From contig OW386290.2 in NCBI GenBank assembly GCA_936432065.2, positions 134,710,677-134,774,676 on the forward strand: a DNA stretch of 64,000 bases, written 5' to 3'. Both the position numbers and the translations under genes were made by a program. The DNA comes from Rutpela maculata (lineage: Eukaryota; Arthropoda; Insecta; Coleoptera; Cerambycidae). The notes below the pieces were generated by a model. It saw only the letters and a list, made by a program, of their open reading frames with translations. It was not told the DNA's origin and ran no database searches. Shown here in pieces: positions 10,168-20,825 of the stretch (the stretch's first letter is position 1; the number at the start of each line of letters is the position of its first letter).

Positions 10168-12282
10168 TTCCAAAATATACATAACATACAAATACCAAAC
10201 AATCCGGAACACGACCGCATCGAAAATGACGTAAACGAACTGATTGGCCATGACATCCAATTGACGAGACGCGAATTTCTAAAAGTCATGGCCAAGCCCT
10301 CGGAAGTTGTGAGCATTGTACGGACTCTACCAAACAACAAGGCCCCGGTACAGACGGCATCGAGTATAGGCTACTCAAATATCTCCCGAGAAAAGGCATT
10401 GTACAATTGACATACATTGTCAACGCGATCCTGCGACTGCAACACTGGCCCAGCCAGTGGAAATGCGCCGTGGTCGTGCCAATTCTAAAGCCGAACAAGA
10501 ACGCGAAGCTCGTCGGCAGCTATCTACCGATCTCGTTGCTGTCGGCGATCTCCAAGTTGGTGGAGAAGGTCATCCTGATCAGACTAGACGCTGCTCAGGA
10601 TGAACTTCACATCGACGACGAGTGCCAGTTCGGCTTCAGACGGGGCAGGAGCACCGTGCAGCAGGTCGTCAGGATCGTGAACGACGTCAAGGTGCAATGC
10701 AACCTCGGGAAGAGCACCGTCATGGTGCTCCTCGATATTGAGAAAGCCTTCGATACCGTATGGATCCCGGGGTTACTCTACAAACTAAATTCATTGGACT
10801 TCCCAACGCACATCACGAAACGTATTCACTCCTTCCTGTCTGGTAGATCGTTGGAGGTCAGGGTGAATAATAAACTATCAACTCGGCGGGACATTCGCGC
10901 GGGCGTCCCCCAAGGGTCGTGCCTGTCTCCAAAGTTGTTCAACTTGTACGTTTCCGACTTCCCGGAGTTCCCGAATTCGAACCTTGCCAAGTACGCCGAC
11001 GACACAGCCATGTACGTGCATTCGCATAACGCGCAGGCGGCTAATATGCTGCTGAAAGCGCACATGGCCCGTGCCACGGCGTATTACAACAAGTGGAAAA
11101 TTCGGATCAACGCCGAGAAGTCAGAGTCGATTCTGTTCACGCGCCGCTTCACAGAAAACCGGATTCTAACGCCACTTTCGATCGGGGGTAGAGAAATTCC
11201 AATTAAGCGGTGCGTGAAGTATTTGGGGGTGAACCTGGACAAAAGACTGACGTTTAATACACACATTAACGAGACGATACGCAAAGTCTACTCCATGTCC
11301 AGGAGTCTGTATCCGCTCCTGGCACGGGGCAGCGGACTCAACAGGACTAATAAAAAGTTGTTGTACACGATGGTAATCAGGCCGGCCATCACATACGCGG
11401 CGCCGGTGTGGTGCAGCATCCCGGTCACGACAATGCGGAAGTTAAGAGTATTAGAACACAAATTTATGCGCCTCATTTCAGACTCTGGTGGGTACACCTC
11501 CCTCAGAAATCTCTATGCACGTTGCCACGACATAACCCCACTAGCGGACTACGTCCAAGAAACTTCCCAAAATTCTACCAGTTTAAACTGGACGGTAGCC
11601 CGCTTACCCACAACATTACCCGAATCAGACAGCATAATGCCATACTTTTCGATATAAGACACCCCCTACCGTACCAGGCGTTGCCTATCTTCCGGCAGCT
11701 TCCCTAGCCACACTTCCTTCTACGAAAACCTAACCCTACTCTATTATTTATCTTTTCTCAACTTTAACTTTCCAACCCCTTCTTTATGTTTGTACAATTT
11801 TGTTCTTTTAACCTTTTTGTTCCCTTTTTGTCTTTCTAACTTCCCTCTAGGCCGATAACATCCTGTAAATCCAAACTTTTTAAATTCAACCCTTTTAACT
11901 ACCCTACCTTCCTTGACGGCGATCTGACCACAAGGACGTCATTTGCTCGAATGGGTTTTTTCGTTTAATTCTGTTTTCCCGTATCAGCAACCAAAAATTT
12001 GTAAGTGCAGTGCAAGTGTTAGTTTTAAGTTTTTTATTCATTAGTTTTAGGCTCGTGCGAGCACATTCCCTAATTTTAACCTAGTTTTAAGTCTGCCTAA
12101 GGCGGACAGGTGTCCTAGCTGCAACAAGCATTATCGTTAAACCAAATCGGACCCGCCTCGTCCAACCACACATTTTCCACGACGCTACGCGCCGTGGTTG
12201 TCTGGTTGGCTCCGGGCCGGGATCCGATGAGGTGCATTCTTGTAACAAGAAATGTCAAATAAATTTGTTTTGTTGTTGTTGT
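10168..12282 (+). mobile_element. Jockey-like non-LTR retrotransposon, 5'-truncated
   Basis: It has a reverse-transcriptase ORF, a 3' UTR with AATAAA at 12258-12263, and a (TTG)n tail at 12269-12282. The perfect 10-bp target duplication TGCAATCCAA flanks it. The 5' half (ORF1 and endonuclease) is absent. GC content is visibly higher than in the surroundings, as expected for a recent insertion. A shorter relative is at 39402-40380. Confidence 0.88.
10186..11657 (+). pseudogene. LINE reverse transcriptase (ORF2 fragment)
   Basis: The region encodes the RT domain of a Jockey-type ORF2 that copies LINE RNA at a nicked target. Seen in order: a LPNNKAPG-type motif near 10340, the fingers/palm motif with LLDIEKAFDTVW (about 10730), the GVPQGSCLSPKLFN motif (about 10900), the catalytic KYADDTAMY box (about 10990), and the thumb region ending in a KHNAILFDIRH-like tail. 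One base is missing near 10345 (the expected PG in NNKAPGTDG), so the ORF from 10407 lacks its proper start. The 5' endonuclease domain is gone by truncation. It is a dead copy apart from the intact RT core. A clade other than Jockey is possible, but the RT identity is certain. Confidence 0.9.
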
Positions 12283-12325
12283 TGCAATCCAAAGGTCCCG
12301 TGTTCGAATCCCGCACAGGTTTGAT
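12283..12325 (+). other. tRNA-like module, 3' part (B box)
   Basis: After the LINE the sequence resumes with TGCAATCCAAAGGTCCCG and the B box GTTCGAATCCC. Joined with 10127-10167, it gives a tRNA-like unit of about 73 bases with CTTTG and CAAAG as the anticodon stem but an oversized loop, so it is unlikely to be a working tRNA gene. Confidence 0.55.
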
Positions 12326-12545
12326 GTTTTTTTTCATTTTTTTTTTCATATAATTTTTTTCACAACAAAGATGGTATTACAAAATTTAGGATGTCCAGAA
12401 ACTAACATTATTTACAAGAAAACTGCGAAGAGTATCCTATAGAATGTGTAACAATTATATATAAAAAGCTCAGTAAATTGGCGAAGAGTACGTTTTTAGC
12501 TTGTTCGTTTTTGTTTTATGTTATACTTCTAAATAGATTTACACA

Positions 12546-13584
12546 ATGGTATCTTCCACTAATGAAGAAAAATTGGACATGATATTAATTTATGGAGAGT
12601 GCGGAAAAACAGTAAAGCAGCCAAACGTTTATATTAAGATCGCTTTCGAAATAGGCCGGTACCATTAGACAAAATGTTTGCAAAATTGGCAAGAAATATG
12701 AGGAAAAGTGGAAGTTTTGAGAAAAAAAGAAACGTTTTTAAGTCCAGAACCGCACGAGATGAGGGACATACAGTTGCAGTTTTAGCCCGTGTTTTCGTAG
12801 ACCCGCATATTTCTATTCGTCAGTTAGCGACAGAAACTGATATTTCATATTCTTCAATTCAAAGAATTCTGAGAGACAATAAACTGCGACCATATAAAAT
12901 AGATTTACATCAGGGCTTGCTTCCAGGAGATTACGAGAGACGTCTACATTTTGTAGCGTGGTTGGCAGTTGCTCAAGAAATGACTATGTTAGATCGCATC
13001 ATGTGGTCAGACGAATCCCGTTTCCATAATAATGGAATTGTCAATAGGCATAACTGCCATTATTGGTCGCAGGATAATCCTCACTGGCTTCGGGAAACTA
13101 ATTTCCAAAATATCTGGGGAATTAATGTATGGTGTGGAATTCTCAACGGACAAATTATAGCAAAGTTTCACGAAGGCACGCTTACTGAAGAAAGATATCT
13201 ACAGTTTTTAAGAGAAGAGTTGTTAAATTTCATAGAAGACGTTCCATTACATATTAGGCATAACATGATATTACACCGCCACATAATGCTATAATTGTAA
13301 CGAATTACTTAAATGCAGTTTATCCAGGTAGATGGATCGGAAATCGTAGTGAGGGAGTCAAGTGGCCTGCCAGATCACCGGATCTCACACCGTGTGATTT
13401 TTTCCTTTGGCCATATCTAAAAGAAAAAGTGTACTTTACACCTCTAAATGATGTCGAAGATCTTCAAAATAGAATACGAATTGAATGCCGCAGATTAAAT
13501 GTTGAAATTCTTCAACATGTATGTATCCAGGGCGTGATAAACATAGAAGCGAACGGAGGGCTCTTCGAACATATGAAGCAATAA
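12546..13584 (+). pseudogene. Tc1/mariner-type transposase, copy A
   Basis: This is a cut-and-paste transposase of the IS630-Tc1-mariner superfamily. The N-terminal helix-turn-helix region starts at ATG 12546 (YGECGK motif) and shifts frame near 12600. The longest open stretch is 12674-13294, with ISIRQLATETDIS (second HTH), the first catalytic Asp in IMWSDESRF, and NIWGINVWCGI. A second shift near 13275 moves the APPHNAIIV block to another frame. After it come ARSPDLTPCDFFLWPYLK with the third acidic residue and a C-terminus GGLFEHMKQ before TAA. It is inactive because of the two frameshifts. It lies just inside the left TIR, as expected for this family. Confidence 0.85.
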
Positions 13585-13884
13585 ATAATGTTTTTATTTT
13601 CTTAATTGTTAGTTAGTTTTCAAGTATTGGTAGTTTTTTTATTGGTAATTGTTATTTATTATTAGTTGTTATTTTAATATCATTGTTGAGTGTTATTATC
13701 ATTAATTAATTAAAGATACGACATTAAATGTTTGTTTATATAAAAACGAATTACATAATTATTAAAAACAGAACTTTGTTTGGTCAAAACATTAAACTTT
13801 GTTTCGAAATTTTTATGCCTCATCAGTGCCGTACACAATCCTCGAAAAAATCCCTCTCTTTCGAATCTGATTTGCCTAGTTGGT

Positions 13885-14010
13885 ACTAGTTACATTACTT
13901 ACAAAGTCAAAATTCAATTGCTTTCTTGGCTAACTATGCTGATTCAGAAAAACCTTTGAATGACGTTTTATCATATTTTATTAATTTTTTCGAAATTTTT
14001 CTTATGTTGA
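13885..14010 (-). repeat. Truncated right TIR of transposase copy A
   Basis: AATTCAATTGCTTTCTTGGC and the next 100 bases match the inner part of the outer right TIR (14420-14530), with about 85-90 percent identity by eye. It stops abruptly after CTTATG and joins C-terminal transposase sequence of copy B. This marks the junction between the two elements of the composite. Confidence 0.7.
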
Positions 14011-14336
14011 AGAATGAATTTTAACATTTTAACATCTGCAGTATTCAATTCGTATTCTAGTTTTAAGATCTTTGACGTCGTTTAGAGGTATAAAGTAATC
14101 TTTTTCTTTTAGATAGAACCAAAGGAAGAAATCTAACGGTGTTTAAAAACGTTTCTTTTTTTCTCAAAACTTCCACTTTCGCTCATATTTCTTGCCAATT
14201 TTGCAAACATTTTGACTGATGGTACCGGCCTATTTCGAAAGCGATCTTGATATAAACGTTTGGCTACTTTGTTTTTTCCGTACTCTCCGTAAATTAATAT
14301 CATGTCCAATTTTTTTCCATTATTGTAAGATACCAT
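14000..14336 (-). pseudogene. Tc1/mariner transposase, copy B, internally deleted
   Basis: Reading the - strand, ATG at 14336 opens an N-terminal block of 67 residues containing LDMILIYGEYGKNKVAKRLY and KMFAKLARNM. It has no frameshift, unlike copy A. It then jumps at about 14135 to C-terminal sequence (DFFLW, YLKEKDYF, PLNDVKDL) and ends near 14000. The whole catalytic core is missing. It points toward copy A, so the two transposases are convergent. A defective copy of this kind could be mobilised in trans through the outer TIRs. Confidence 0.8.
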
Positions 14337-14375
14337 TGTGTAAATCTATTTAGAAGTATAACATAAAACAAAAAC

Positions 14376-14781
14376 GAATAACAGTCACAAATAACAGTAT
14401 TTTCAATTTGACATTACTAACAATGACAAAATTCAATTGTTTCCATGGCTAACTATGTTGAATCAGAAACAATACCTTTAAGTGAAGTTTTTTCGTATTT
14501 TATTAATTTTCTCGAAATTTTCCTTATGGAAGTGTATACTTTTTTCACATGGTTGAATGCAGAAAGAGAAGCTCTACAACAATCGGCAAAAAAATGTATA
14601 GCATACCATTCGAAAAAAAAAAGTTGACTATCGTTATTTTGGCATATGTGATCAAAAAGATGATTTAAGGACGTCATTCGATAGAGCTTGACAAACGATT
14701 TGTAAATATGTATGGTTTATTGTAGTTTTCTGTTAAAATAAAAACAATACAGGGGGGCGAATACCAAACTGAATCACCCGG
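14376..14781 (-). repeat. Right TIR of the Tc1/mariner composite
   Basis: Reverse complement of 9185-9590, ending GAATCACCCGG before TA. It belongs structurally to transposase copy B, whose start codon lies 40 bp inside it. Confidence 0.85.
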
Positions 14782-14969
14782 TATATAAAAAAAATTTTTT
14801 GTTTGTATTTTTGAATACCTGCATATATTCGTAGGTAATGATAATATCAACATTTTTACCTACAAATTATGACTCAAGAGCTAATAAGAAGGCCATTTAG
14901 CTTCAAATTCTCAAAATAATTTTGACGACCAACTCGTATTTTTCAGGTAAAACTCGTATTAAAAAAAAA

Positions 14970-15520
14970 TAGTAACCTGGCCCTTTTCGGACCGATTTTA
15001 ATCGAAAGGTGGTCTCTTTAGCTTTAATTAAAAAAAAAACAAGTCCCTAGTATATCTAACACAGAAGTTAATCGCGAAATAGTCGTTGACGACGTTTCCG
15101 CTGCTAGCGCATTTTTTATGTTAAACTAAAATAAAATAAGATCTATTTATCTAGCCCATTTCGGACCCATTTTAATCAAAAGGTGGGCTCTTTAGCTTTA
15201 ATTTGAAAAAAATTAAGTCCCTAGTACATCTAACATAGAAGTAGCCGCGAAACAGACGACAACGTTTTCGCTGCTAGAGCGTAATTTCTCAAGTAATATG
15301 TTAATAAAAAAAAATTGAATAGCCTGGCCCATTTCAGACCACTTTTAATCGAAGGGTGGGTTCTTTAGCTTTAATTAAAAAAAAAAAAATTAAGTCCCCA
15401 GTACATCTAACATAGAAGTTAATCGCGAACAGACGTTCACACCGTTTATGCTGCTAGCACATTTTTTAAATGAGAACTATTAACCTGGCCCTTTTCGGAC
15501 CGATTTTAACCGAAAGGTCA
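14970..15520. repeat. Satellite, period about 170 bp, 3.3 units
   Basis: The phrase CTGGCCC then TTTCGGACC then GATTTTAATCGAAAGG recurs at about 14977, 15142, 15323 and 15484. In each unit it is followed by TTTAGCTTTAATT, an A-run, AGTCCCTAGTACATCTAACA, AGAAGTTAATCGCGAA and CGCTGCTAGC. A single diverged unit surrounds the hAT MITE at 7229-7830. Confidence 0.85.
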
Positions 15521-15644
15521 ATTGAAATATAAACTTTTTGATTATGTTTCTCTTAAATGTAAGTTATACGAAATATTTTGAATAATTGAAATATTTGTTT
15601 ACAACAAGAAATGTCTAATGAAATCTTTTTTTTTCAATACATTT

Positions 15645-16130
15645 CGGTGGATGAAGTAAAAAATATTTTGAGGTTTCTGGTTCTTGTACACATACTAAAT
15701 CACATTTTTTTCATACCCTTTAATAATGGGGTGGGGGTGTTAATGAGGGTGGTTAATGCCAAAAAATTTTTTGAGACCTTAGCTTCTCTTGTATATACTA
15801 AATACCAATTTTATGCTTACCTGCTTAATTCACCTATTTCAGCCAAATTTATCCCAATTTACCCCCAAACCCTTCGACGGAACAAGATGAAAATATAATC
15901 TAGTTCCAGATCTCGTTAAAGTACATACGTGTACCAAATTTCAAGTCAATATCTTAAACGGTTCCAGAGTAAACGTGCGCACAAAAAAAGTTACAAACAG
16001 ACCGATAGGCAGAAATTTTTTGTTCGCTCAAACTTAAAATCGCGACGTTTCATGACATTCTAAGACTATTTGAACAATAAAAATTTTTACAAATTTTTTT
16101 GTCGTTACTATACTTCAACTGAATGTGGAA
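15645..16130 (-). repeat. Dispersed repeat R1, copy 3
   Basis: Reverse-complement copy of R1: CCAAATTTCAAGTCAATATC, CCAGAGTAAACGTGCGCAC and the end at CTTCAACTGAATGTGGAAGT. It lacks the distal half seen in copies 2 and 4. Confidence 0.75.
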
Positions 16131-16329
16131 GTAATAATGATAAATTAATAACTATTTTATCACACAGAATACCACCTTTTGTACCAACACAATAAATGCT
16201 ATATTTTTATAAAAACTGTTATCTTTTAATCACTTAACTGACTTGAAAGAAAAAAAAATTTGCATGCATTCCTGCAGTGTTTATAAAATTACCAAGTATA
16301 TTAATTTGAAATGTTCGTAATATTCATAC

Positions 16330-16690
16330 ATAACTTTTCTTTCTTCAAAGTTAAATTGACTTGAAAAATTATTTTGAAATACTCATAATACATAATTTTT
16401 TTCTTCAAAGTGAAATTCGACACGAAAAATGGCACAAATTCCAGTACAGAATATGGAATTCTTGAATTTGGACCTCAAAATCATGATCAGCGACCCAAAA
16501 AAACCCGTATAGCACACTTTCGCAGCACAATATTCATATTTAAATTTCCGCCCGGCCGAAAGAGTGGAATTTTCATCAAAAAATGGCACGAATTCCATGC
16601 TGGAATATATGGAATTAATCAAACTGGACCTCGGATTCATGATCAGCGACCCAAAACACCTCCTGGAGCCCATTTCCAAGGCGAAATATT
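16330..16690. repeat. Two-unit tandem repeat, period about 156 bp
   Basis: AAAAATGGCACGAATTCCA, TATGGAATT, GGACCTC and TCATGATCAGCGACCC occur in the same order in both units (second landmark at 16481 and 16637). Open frames on both strands here are by-products of the repeat. Confidence 0.7.
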
Positions 16691-16798
16691 AATTTTATAA
16701 ATTTTTTTATGACAGCTACTTTTTGGGGCACTTCAAACCCCCCTAACTTTCTCATTTTCGGAGGTAATGCAGGGATCGATGCTGATGAATGTTCCTGG

Positions 16799-17465
16799 CA
16801 GTGGCGGCTGGTGAAATTTCAATATTTTTTTCTCGTCTGTGGCGTATGGGACCCATACGAAATATGGAGGAGCACCAGGCGTGTAGCTAGGGCGTAGCCC
16901 GTCCTGGAATAATTTTCGCCCGACCTATTTTTTTGGATTCCCCCCCCCCCCCCCCGCCCATCAAAAGAATTTTCGAAATAAATTTTTTTTTTGGATTTCT
17001 CCCCCCTGCTCATCAAAAAAAAAATTACGCCCCCCCCCCCCCAACCTAAAAAATTGTTTGCCCGCCCTTAAAGCACTTTCTAGCTACAGGCCTGAGGAGC
17101 ACTTCTCTAATGACCCCTAAAAAATTTTGAAAAAGCAGTTTGCGAAAAATTTTTTTTAAAATTCGGTAGCCTCCCCTGGACCTATTTTTTTTTGTCATAT
17201 GCATTTGACTTTTCGTAAAAATACAACAGTAGATTTTGGAGTTTATGAAAATATTTTCATTATTAACTGAAAATACAATGAACTGAAATTTTGTAATTTA
17301 CAATTTAACAAATTACAATATTTTAATTCGTTGTATCTCAGTTAGTAATGAAAATATTTTCATAAACTCCAAAACATGTATTTTTATGAAAAGTCAAATG
17401 CATATGACAAAAAAATAAAATAAATAAACAGGAGTCCCTAGACCCAGGGGAGGCTACCGTCTAGG
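16799..17465. mobile_element. hAT MITE, CAGTGGCGG family, truncated copy
   Basis: The left end is CAGTGGCGGCTGGTGAAA, matching the complete copy at 27934-28542 including the inner palindrome (CAGTTAGTAATGAAAATATT). The right terminus is lost after GAGGCTACCG at about 17465. It is interrupted at 16876-17094 by another MITE. Confidence 0.8.
16876..17094. mobile_element. hAT MITE nested in a hAT MITE (TSD aggagcac)
   Basis: Starts CAGGCGTGTAGCTAG and ends in the complement of CAGGCCTGTAGCTAG. The perfect 8-bp duplication AGGAGCAC is at 16868-16875 and 17095-17102. Its 219 bp contain poly-C tracts and GCCCATCAAAAG and GCTCATCAAAAA words related to the GC-rich modules at 7460-7680 and 30560-30800. 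Confidence 0.9.
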
Positions 17466-17893
17466 AAACACGTGAAAAATAGTTATTTTTGTATCTAGGG
17501 TGCAAAATACTACTTTGGTGATCGAGAACGAAAGTATTTTGCACTCGAGATGCAAACAATATTTTTTCTACAACTTTCATTTGATTAAACTAAAACCATT
17601 AGTTAAAAAAATCATACTGTTTTTAAAATAAAATAATTTAAAAAATTCTACTTTCAATTGATTTATTTGATAAAACAATAAATATTTTTGAACTAGAAGT
17701 TTGTTTAATTCTCGTGTATATATTAAAAATTATAAAAAATAGGCAACAATAGTATGTGATCTGCAAAATATTTGGCACTCTAATGCGCAAAATATTTTGC
17801 GCACGGTGTCATGGTAACGCAAAAAAAATAATGTCAATGAAAAAATGTCTCATTTTAGACACTGACATTAATGCGTAGCCTTTTTTGATAGTT

Positions 17894-18043
17894 GTAGAAA
17901 ATAGTAGATTGTAATACAAGTGTGGCAAGGGCTTCATTGCAAAACGATGTATGAAAGTAGGAACACGAGCGCAGCGAGTGTTCCTATCATACGAGTTTTG
18001 CAATGAAGTTTGCCACATGTGTGTTATATACTATTTTTTCTAC
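17894..18043. repeat. Hairpin with about 70-bp arms
   Basis: GTAGAAAATAGTA at the left pairs with TACTATTTTTTCTAC at the right. The inner stems are GGCTTCATTGCAAAACG with CGAGTTTTGCAATGAAG and AGGAACACGAGCGC with AGTGTTCCT, closing on a GCAGCG loop. A direct repeat containing GCAGTCATTCTGAAGTTAGA follows at 18091 and 18290. Confidence 0.75.
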
Positions 18044-19371
18044 GGTTGTGAAGTCTTTCCAAAATTTTTCCAGATTTTATTTAAAGTGACATTTTCCGCA
18101 GTCATTCTGAAGTTAGAAAATTTGACTTTGTAATTGCAATTAATGTACATTTATCGAATTTAATTGTTATTACCAGTAAGTAATATAAAATTCTTTAAGG
18201 TAAACACACTGTTTTATTCCGGTGTGTGAAGATATAATCAAGGCGTGTGGCAAATTCTTTGCCGCACGGCGTGCGGCAAAGTGATATTTTCTGCAGTCAT
18301 TTTGAAGTTAGAAAATTTGACTTTCAGCACAATCGGAGAAAAAGGAATTTTTCAAATCGTTGCTGTTCCGCCACTTTTCCACATTTTCCGGCTTATTTAT
18401 TGGACTAAAAACACAAACGTTTAACGAATGAAAACGAATGTTTGCCCTTGGCTCCATGTTGACAGTCACGTGGTTTGGATTGCTTAATCCTATTGAACCC
18501 AGAAAAGGGGAGGGGTTAGACACAGATGTTTTATATGTTTGTCCTATAAATGTCAGTTTGATCGTGTCAAATTACTGTCAGCCAAAAATTTAAGTCGGTT
18601 GTATGTAAAAGTCTTGCCTTTAATCACAACTGTTCTTTAACATGGATTATCTTACGGATATAACCAAGTACAAAAAAGAACAATTCAGTTTCAGAATTTC
18701 AATTAATTAAAATTGACAACAATCAAAAATTGATGATAGGAAAAAACTAAGTTAACTTTTTATATAATAATATACAAAATCATTTGCAAAATACACCGAT
18801 CAGATGATAATTTCAACTGAAAATTTATCCAACTAAAAAAATCATTAGGAAATACCACATCCTACCATTCAGTCTTTCCAATTTTAATTTTCAATTGTCA
18901 TTAAAAACTGAAGGTTGATTTTTGTTTCATTCCCCATCATCCCGTTTATTTATTTGTCGACTACAAACCTAGATTGATATACACTAAACACTACATCTTT
19001 TATCGTGATATGTGAAAAGATTTCCAAGTCATTCTGATTTGCAGACAGACCGACAGTCATATTTTCCTAAAAGTCATATTTTTTCATTCATTAAGACCGA
19101 ATATGCGTATGTAGTTCCATGAAAATCTGAAAGTCGTTCTTTTCAGCTTTCGTATTACCCCTATTCATATTTACATACGGAGTTAAAACTATGTGAGCTT
19201 ATTTCTGGTTTCCTATGAATAAACTAAAAGTTTGCTTGTTTAATTCCGATTGTAAAAAACCTAGAACGCCAATCTACAAAAATCACAGTAAACTAAAAAT
19301 ATATCTGTCACATTCGTGCAGTTGTCATTGTAACATTTTAAATTCTTGTAACGCATAACTCAATCAGCAAT
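18044..19371. other. Region upstream of the small gene
   Basis: It contains a 35-bp direct repeat (about 18091 and 18290) and a GCGGCAAAG/CTTTGCCGC hairpin at 18257-18282. The rest is AT-rich. The 5' UTR and promoter of the gene starting at 19372 must lie here, but I see no TATA or initiator that can be assigned with confidence. Confidence 0.4.
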
Positions 19372-19462
19372 ATGGGTGAACAGGCAGAAAATCTAAACTA
19401 CGATTGCAACTACAACATGTTTTTGGCCAAAATAGCGCTCTCAAACTTGCCAAGATCTGAAG
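19372..19462 (+). CDS. Small conserved gene, exon 1 (DUF4485-like)
   Basis: This is the start of a three-exon gene whose exons join in frame to 152 residues. The ATG at 19372 opens 30 codons (MGEQAENLNYDCNYNMFLAK) and ends in phase 1 at a donor, G then GTAATT, at 19463. Intron 1 is only 55 bp with a clean AG acceptor at 19516-19517. Residues 16-30 (MFLAKIALSNLPRSE) start a helical block that continues into exon 2 and resembles the N-terminus of DUF4485 domains as I remember them. No signal peptide or membrane segment is visible. The function is unknown. Confidence rests on the perfect phase match across three exons, not on a family hit. Confidence 0.75.
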
Positions 19463-19517
19463 GTAATTTTTCAAATATTGACACTAACATATGATTTCAA
19501 AACATTTCAAAATTTAG

Positions 19518-19699
19518 ATAGACAAAAAGCGGTTAAATGGATGAAAAAGCTAACTACTTGCAACAGGTCTATTGAGGAAATGAAACTGAGGAACGATTTC
19601 ATGTACTACTTAGTAGTCAATATTCAACAAGGCGAGTTACATCCCCCTTTTACGGAAAACCCGCCGCCAAGTCCCTTACCAAATATAGCCCATCTTTTG
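19518..19699 (+). CDS. Small conserved gene, exon 2 (core of DUF4485-like domain)
   Basis: The exon enters in phase 1 and gives D-R-x-K-A-V-K-W-M-K-K-L (residues 31-43), then MKLRNDFMYYLVVNIQQGEL, and a proline-rich segment PPFTENPPPSPLPNIAHLL. The DRxxxxxWxxKL, RNDxxxYL, GELxPPF and PP order is what I recall of DUF4485, a short alpha-helical domain of unknown function. The exon ends in phase 0 at TTG then GTAAGT (19700), a strong donor. Intron 2 is 12.2 kb and full of repeats. It could instead be another small helical family; a profile search would settle it. Confidence 0.75.
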
Positions 19700-20239
19700 G
19701 TAAGTTCAATAGTTGATTCCACGGCTATTTTAATGCTTGTCGTATTAGCTGGTGACTAGAAGATCGGTGGCAAAATCAAAAGTGAAGGTTGTTTTACCCA
19801 ATACATCCATGTGTAAACATTAGTGCTTTGCGTTGGTGCATTAGTCTTCGCAAATACGAAGGCAAAGAGAATACTGCATACTGCCTTCGCCTCCTGTATG
19901 GCGCGTCTGGCGGCACCTGTCGCGGTTGCCTGTTAGGCGCACAGCCATCAGCTTACCCAATAAACAATTTTTGTTTCTTAAATATCTAGAAGGGTGCTAT
20001 AAAACTATTTACAAAATACCTTGAAAACTACATTTTGCTGTAACAACATCCTTAACACCATCATAAAGCAGCTTATAGACTGAAAGGACCCTCTCTTATG
20101 GAAGTTGTTCAAACCTTTTTTAAACTCTCTCATAAAACTCCTTAGAGTGACATAGTGTTACTCTTGAAAACCTTGCCTGGGCCTTTAAAAACCTTTGTCA
20201 AAATCTATTAAAGCTAGATAGGCTTTTTAGAACTTATTA

Positions 20240-20583
20240 TTTTTTATTTATTTGCTTTTATCATGATTAGAGAATATTAGTTAGGTATTAAGCAAATCAC
20301 AACTTACACACTTTTTTATTTATTACGAAATTATCTACTTTCTGTATATTGTTGCCCTAATCTGGGCACGGAAATATACTAGTTAAGTAAATACTTTAAA
20401 ACACTCATTATTGAACAACCAATCAAAACAACTACTCTTCTAGCTAATACTGACGAAGTATTGAATTACATATGATTCCTAGCATTTTAAAATACTTCAA
20501 TTATTTATTTAAATTCAGCCCGTTCACAGTTTTTTATTTAATATGAAACTATCTACTTTCTGTATATTGGTACCTTATAATCT
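20240..20583 (+). repeat. 239-bp satellite family, left half of an interrupted copy
   Basis: Unit landmarks are TACTTTCTGTATATTG, ACGCTAATATACTA, CTTCTAGCTAATACTGACGA and AGTATTGAATTACAT, in about 1.5 units. The copy resumes at 24063, so the intervening 3.5 kb is an insertion. Other arrays are at 37480-39190, and a scrap is at 61640-61685. Confidence 0.85.
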
Positions 20584-20825
20584 GCCCTGTCAAAAAAATC
20601 TCATCAATCCGTATTGAAAATTTTCAAAAATTAATAAGTATCTATGAGAACCTATATGGTCAATAAGTTTCTATAAGAGTTAGATAAAGTTGCTGTTGAA
20701 ATAGTTATCAGTTTATATCAGAATTGACCAGCAAAACGAGTCAAGCCATATCCATTTGTAAATCCAAACATTTACTTATACCACATCAATGAGAATTTAT
20801 GAGCACAATATCTAATGTAATTCAT

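Larger units (their letters stand above)
9591..12490 (+). mobile_element. TACTCTTCGC element carrying a tRNA-like module, split by a LINE
   Basis: The termini are a perfect 10-bp inverted pair, TACTCTTCGC at 9591-9600 and GCGAAGAGTA at 12481-12490. The left terminus is itself a hairpin (TACTCTTCGC, five bases, CGAAGAGTATA). Features in order are the hairpin, a GTCCGTCT microsatellite (9718-9790), AT-rich sequence, a tRNA-like module split by the LINE 10168-12282, and a right end with two copies of GCGAAGAGTA. Without the LINE it would be about 775 bp. A truncated sister copy lies at 7925-8160. No coding capacity is apparent. Confidence 0.7.
9185..14781. mobile_element. Tc1/mariner composite with 0.4-kb inverted ends
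   Basis: The ends are CCGGGTGATTCAGTTTGG and its complement, flanked by TA (9183-9184 and 14782-14783). The terminal inverted repeats run about 400 bp (9185-9590 and 14376-14781). Inside are a transposase copy on + (12546-13584), a remnant of its own right TIR (about 13885-14010), and then a second, internally deleted transposase copy on - (14000-14336) next to the outer right TIR. The structure is two elements joined tail to tail, with only the outermost ends left intact. A further element (9591-12490) is inserted at the inner edge of the left TIR. Confidence 0.8.

Noticed and set aside
16383..16700. Overlapping open frames of 96-98 codons on both strands
   Set aside because: They are by-products of a two-unit tandem repeat and match no domain.
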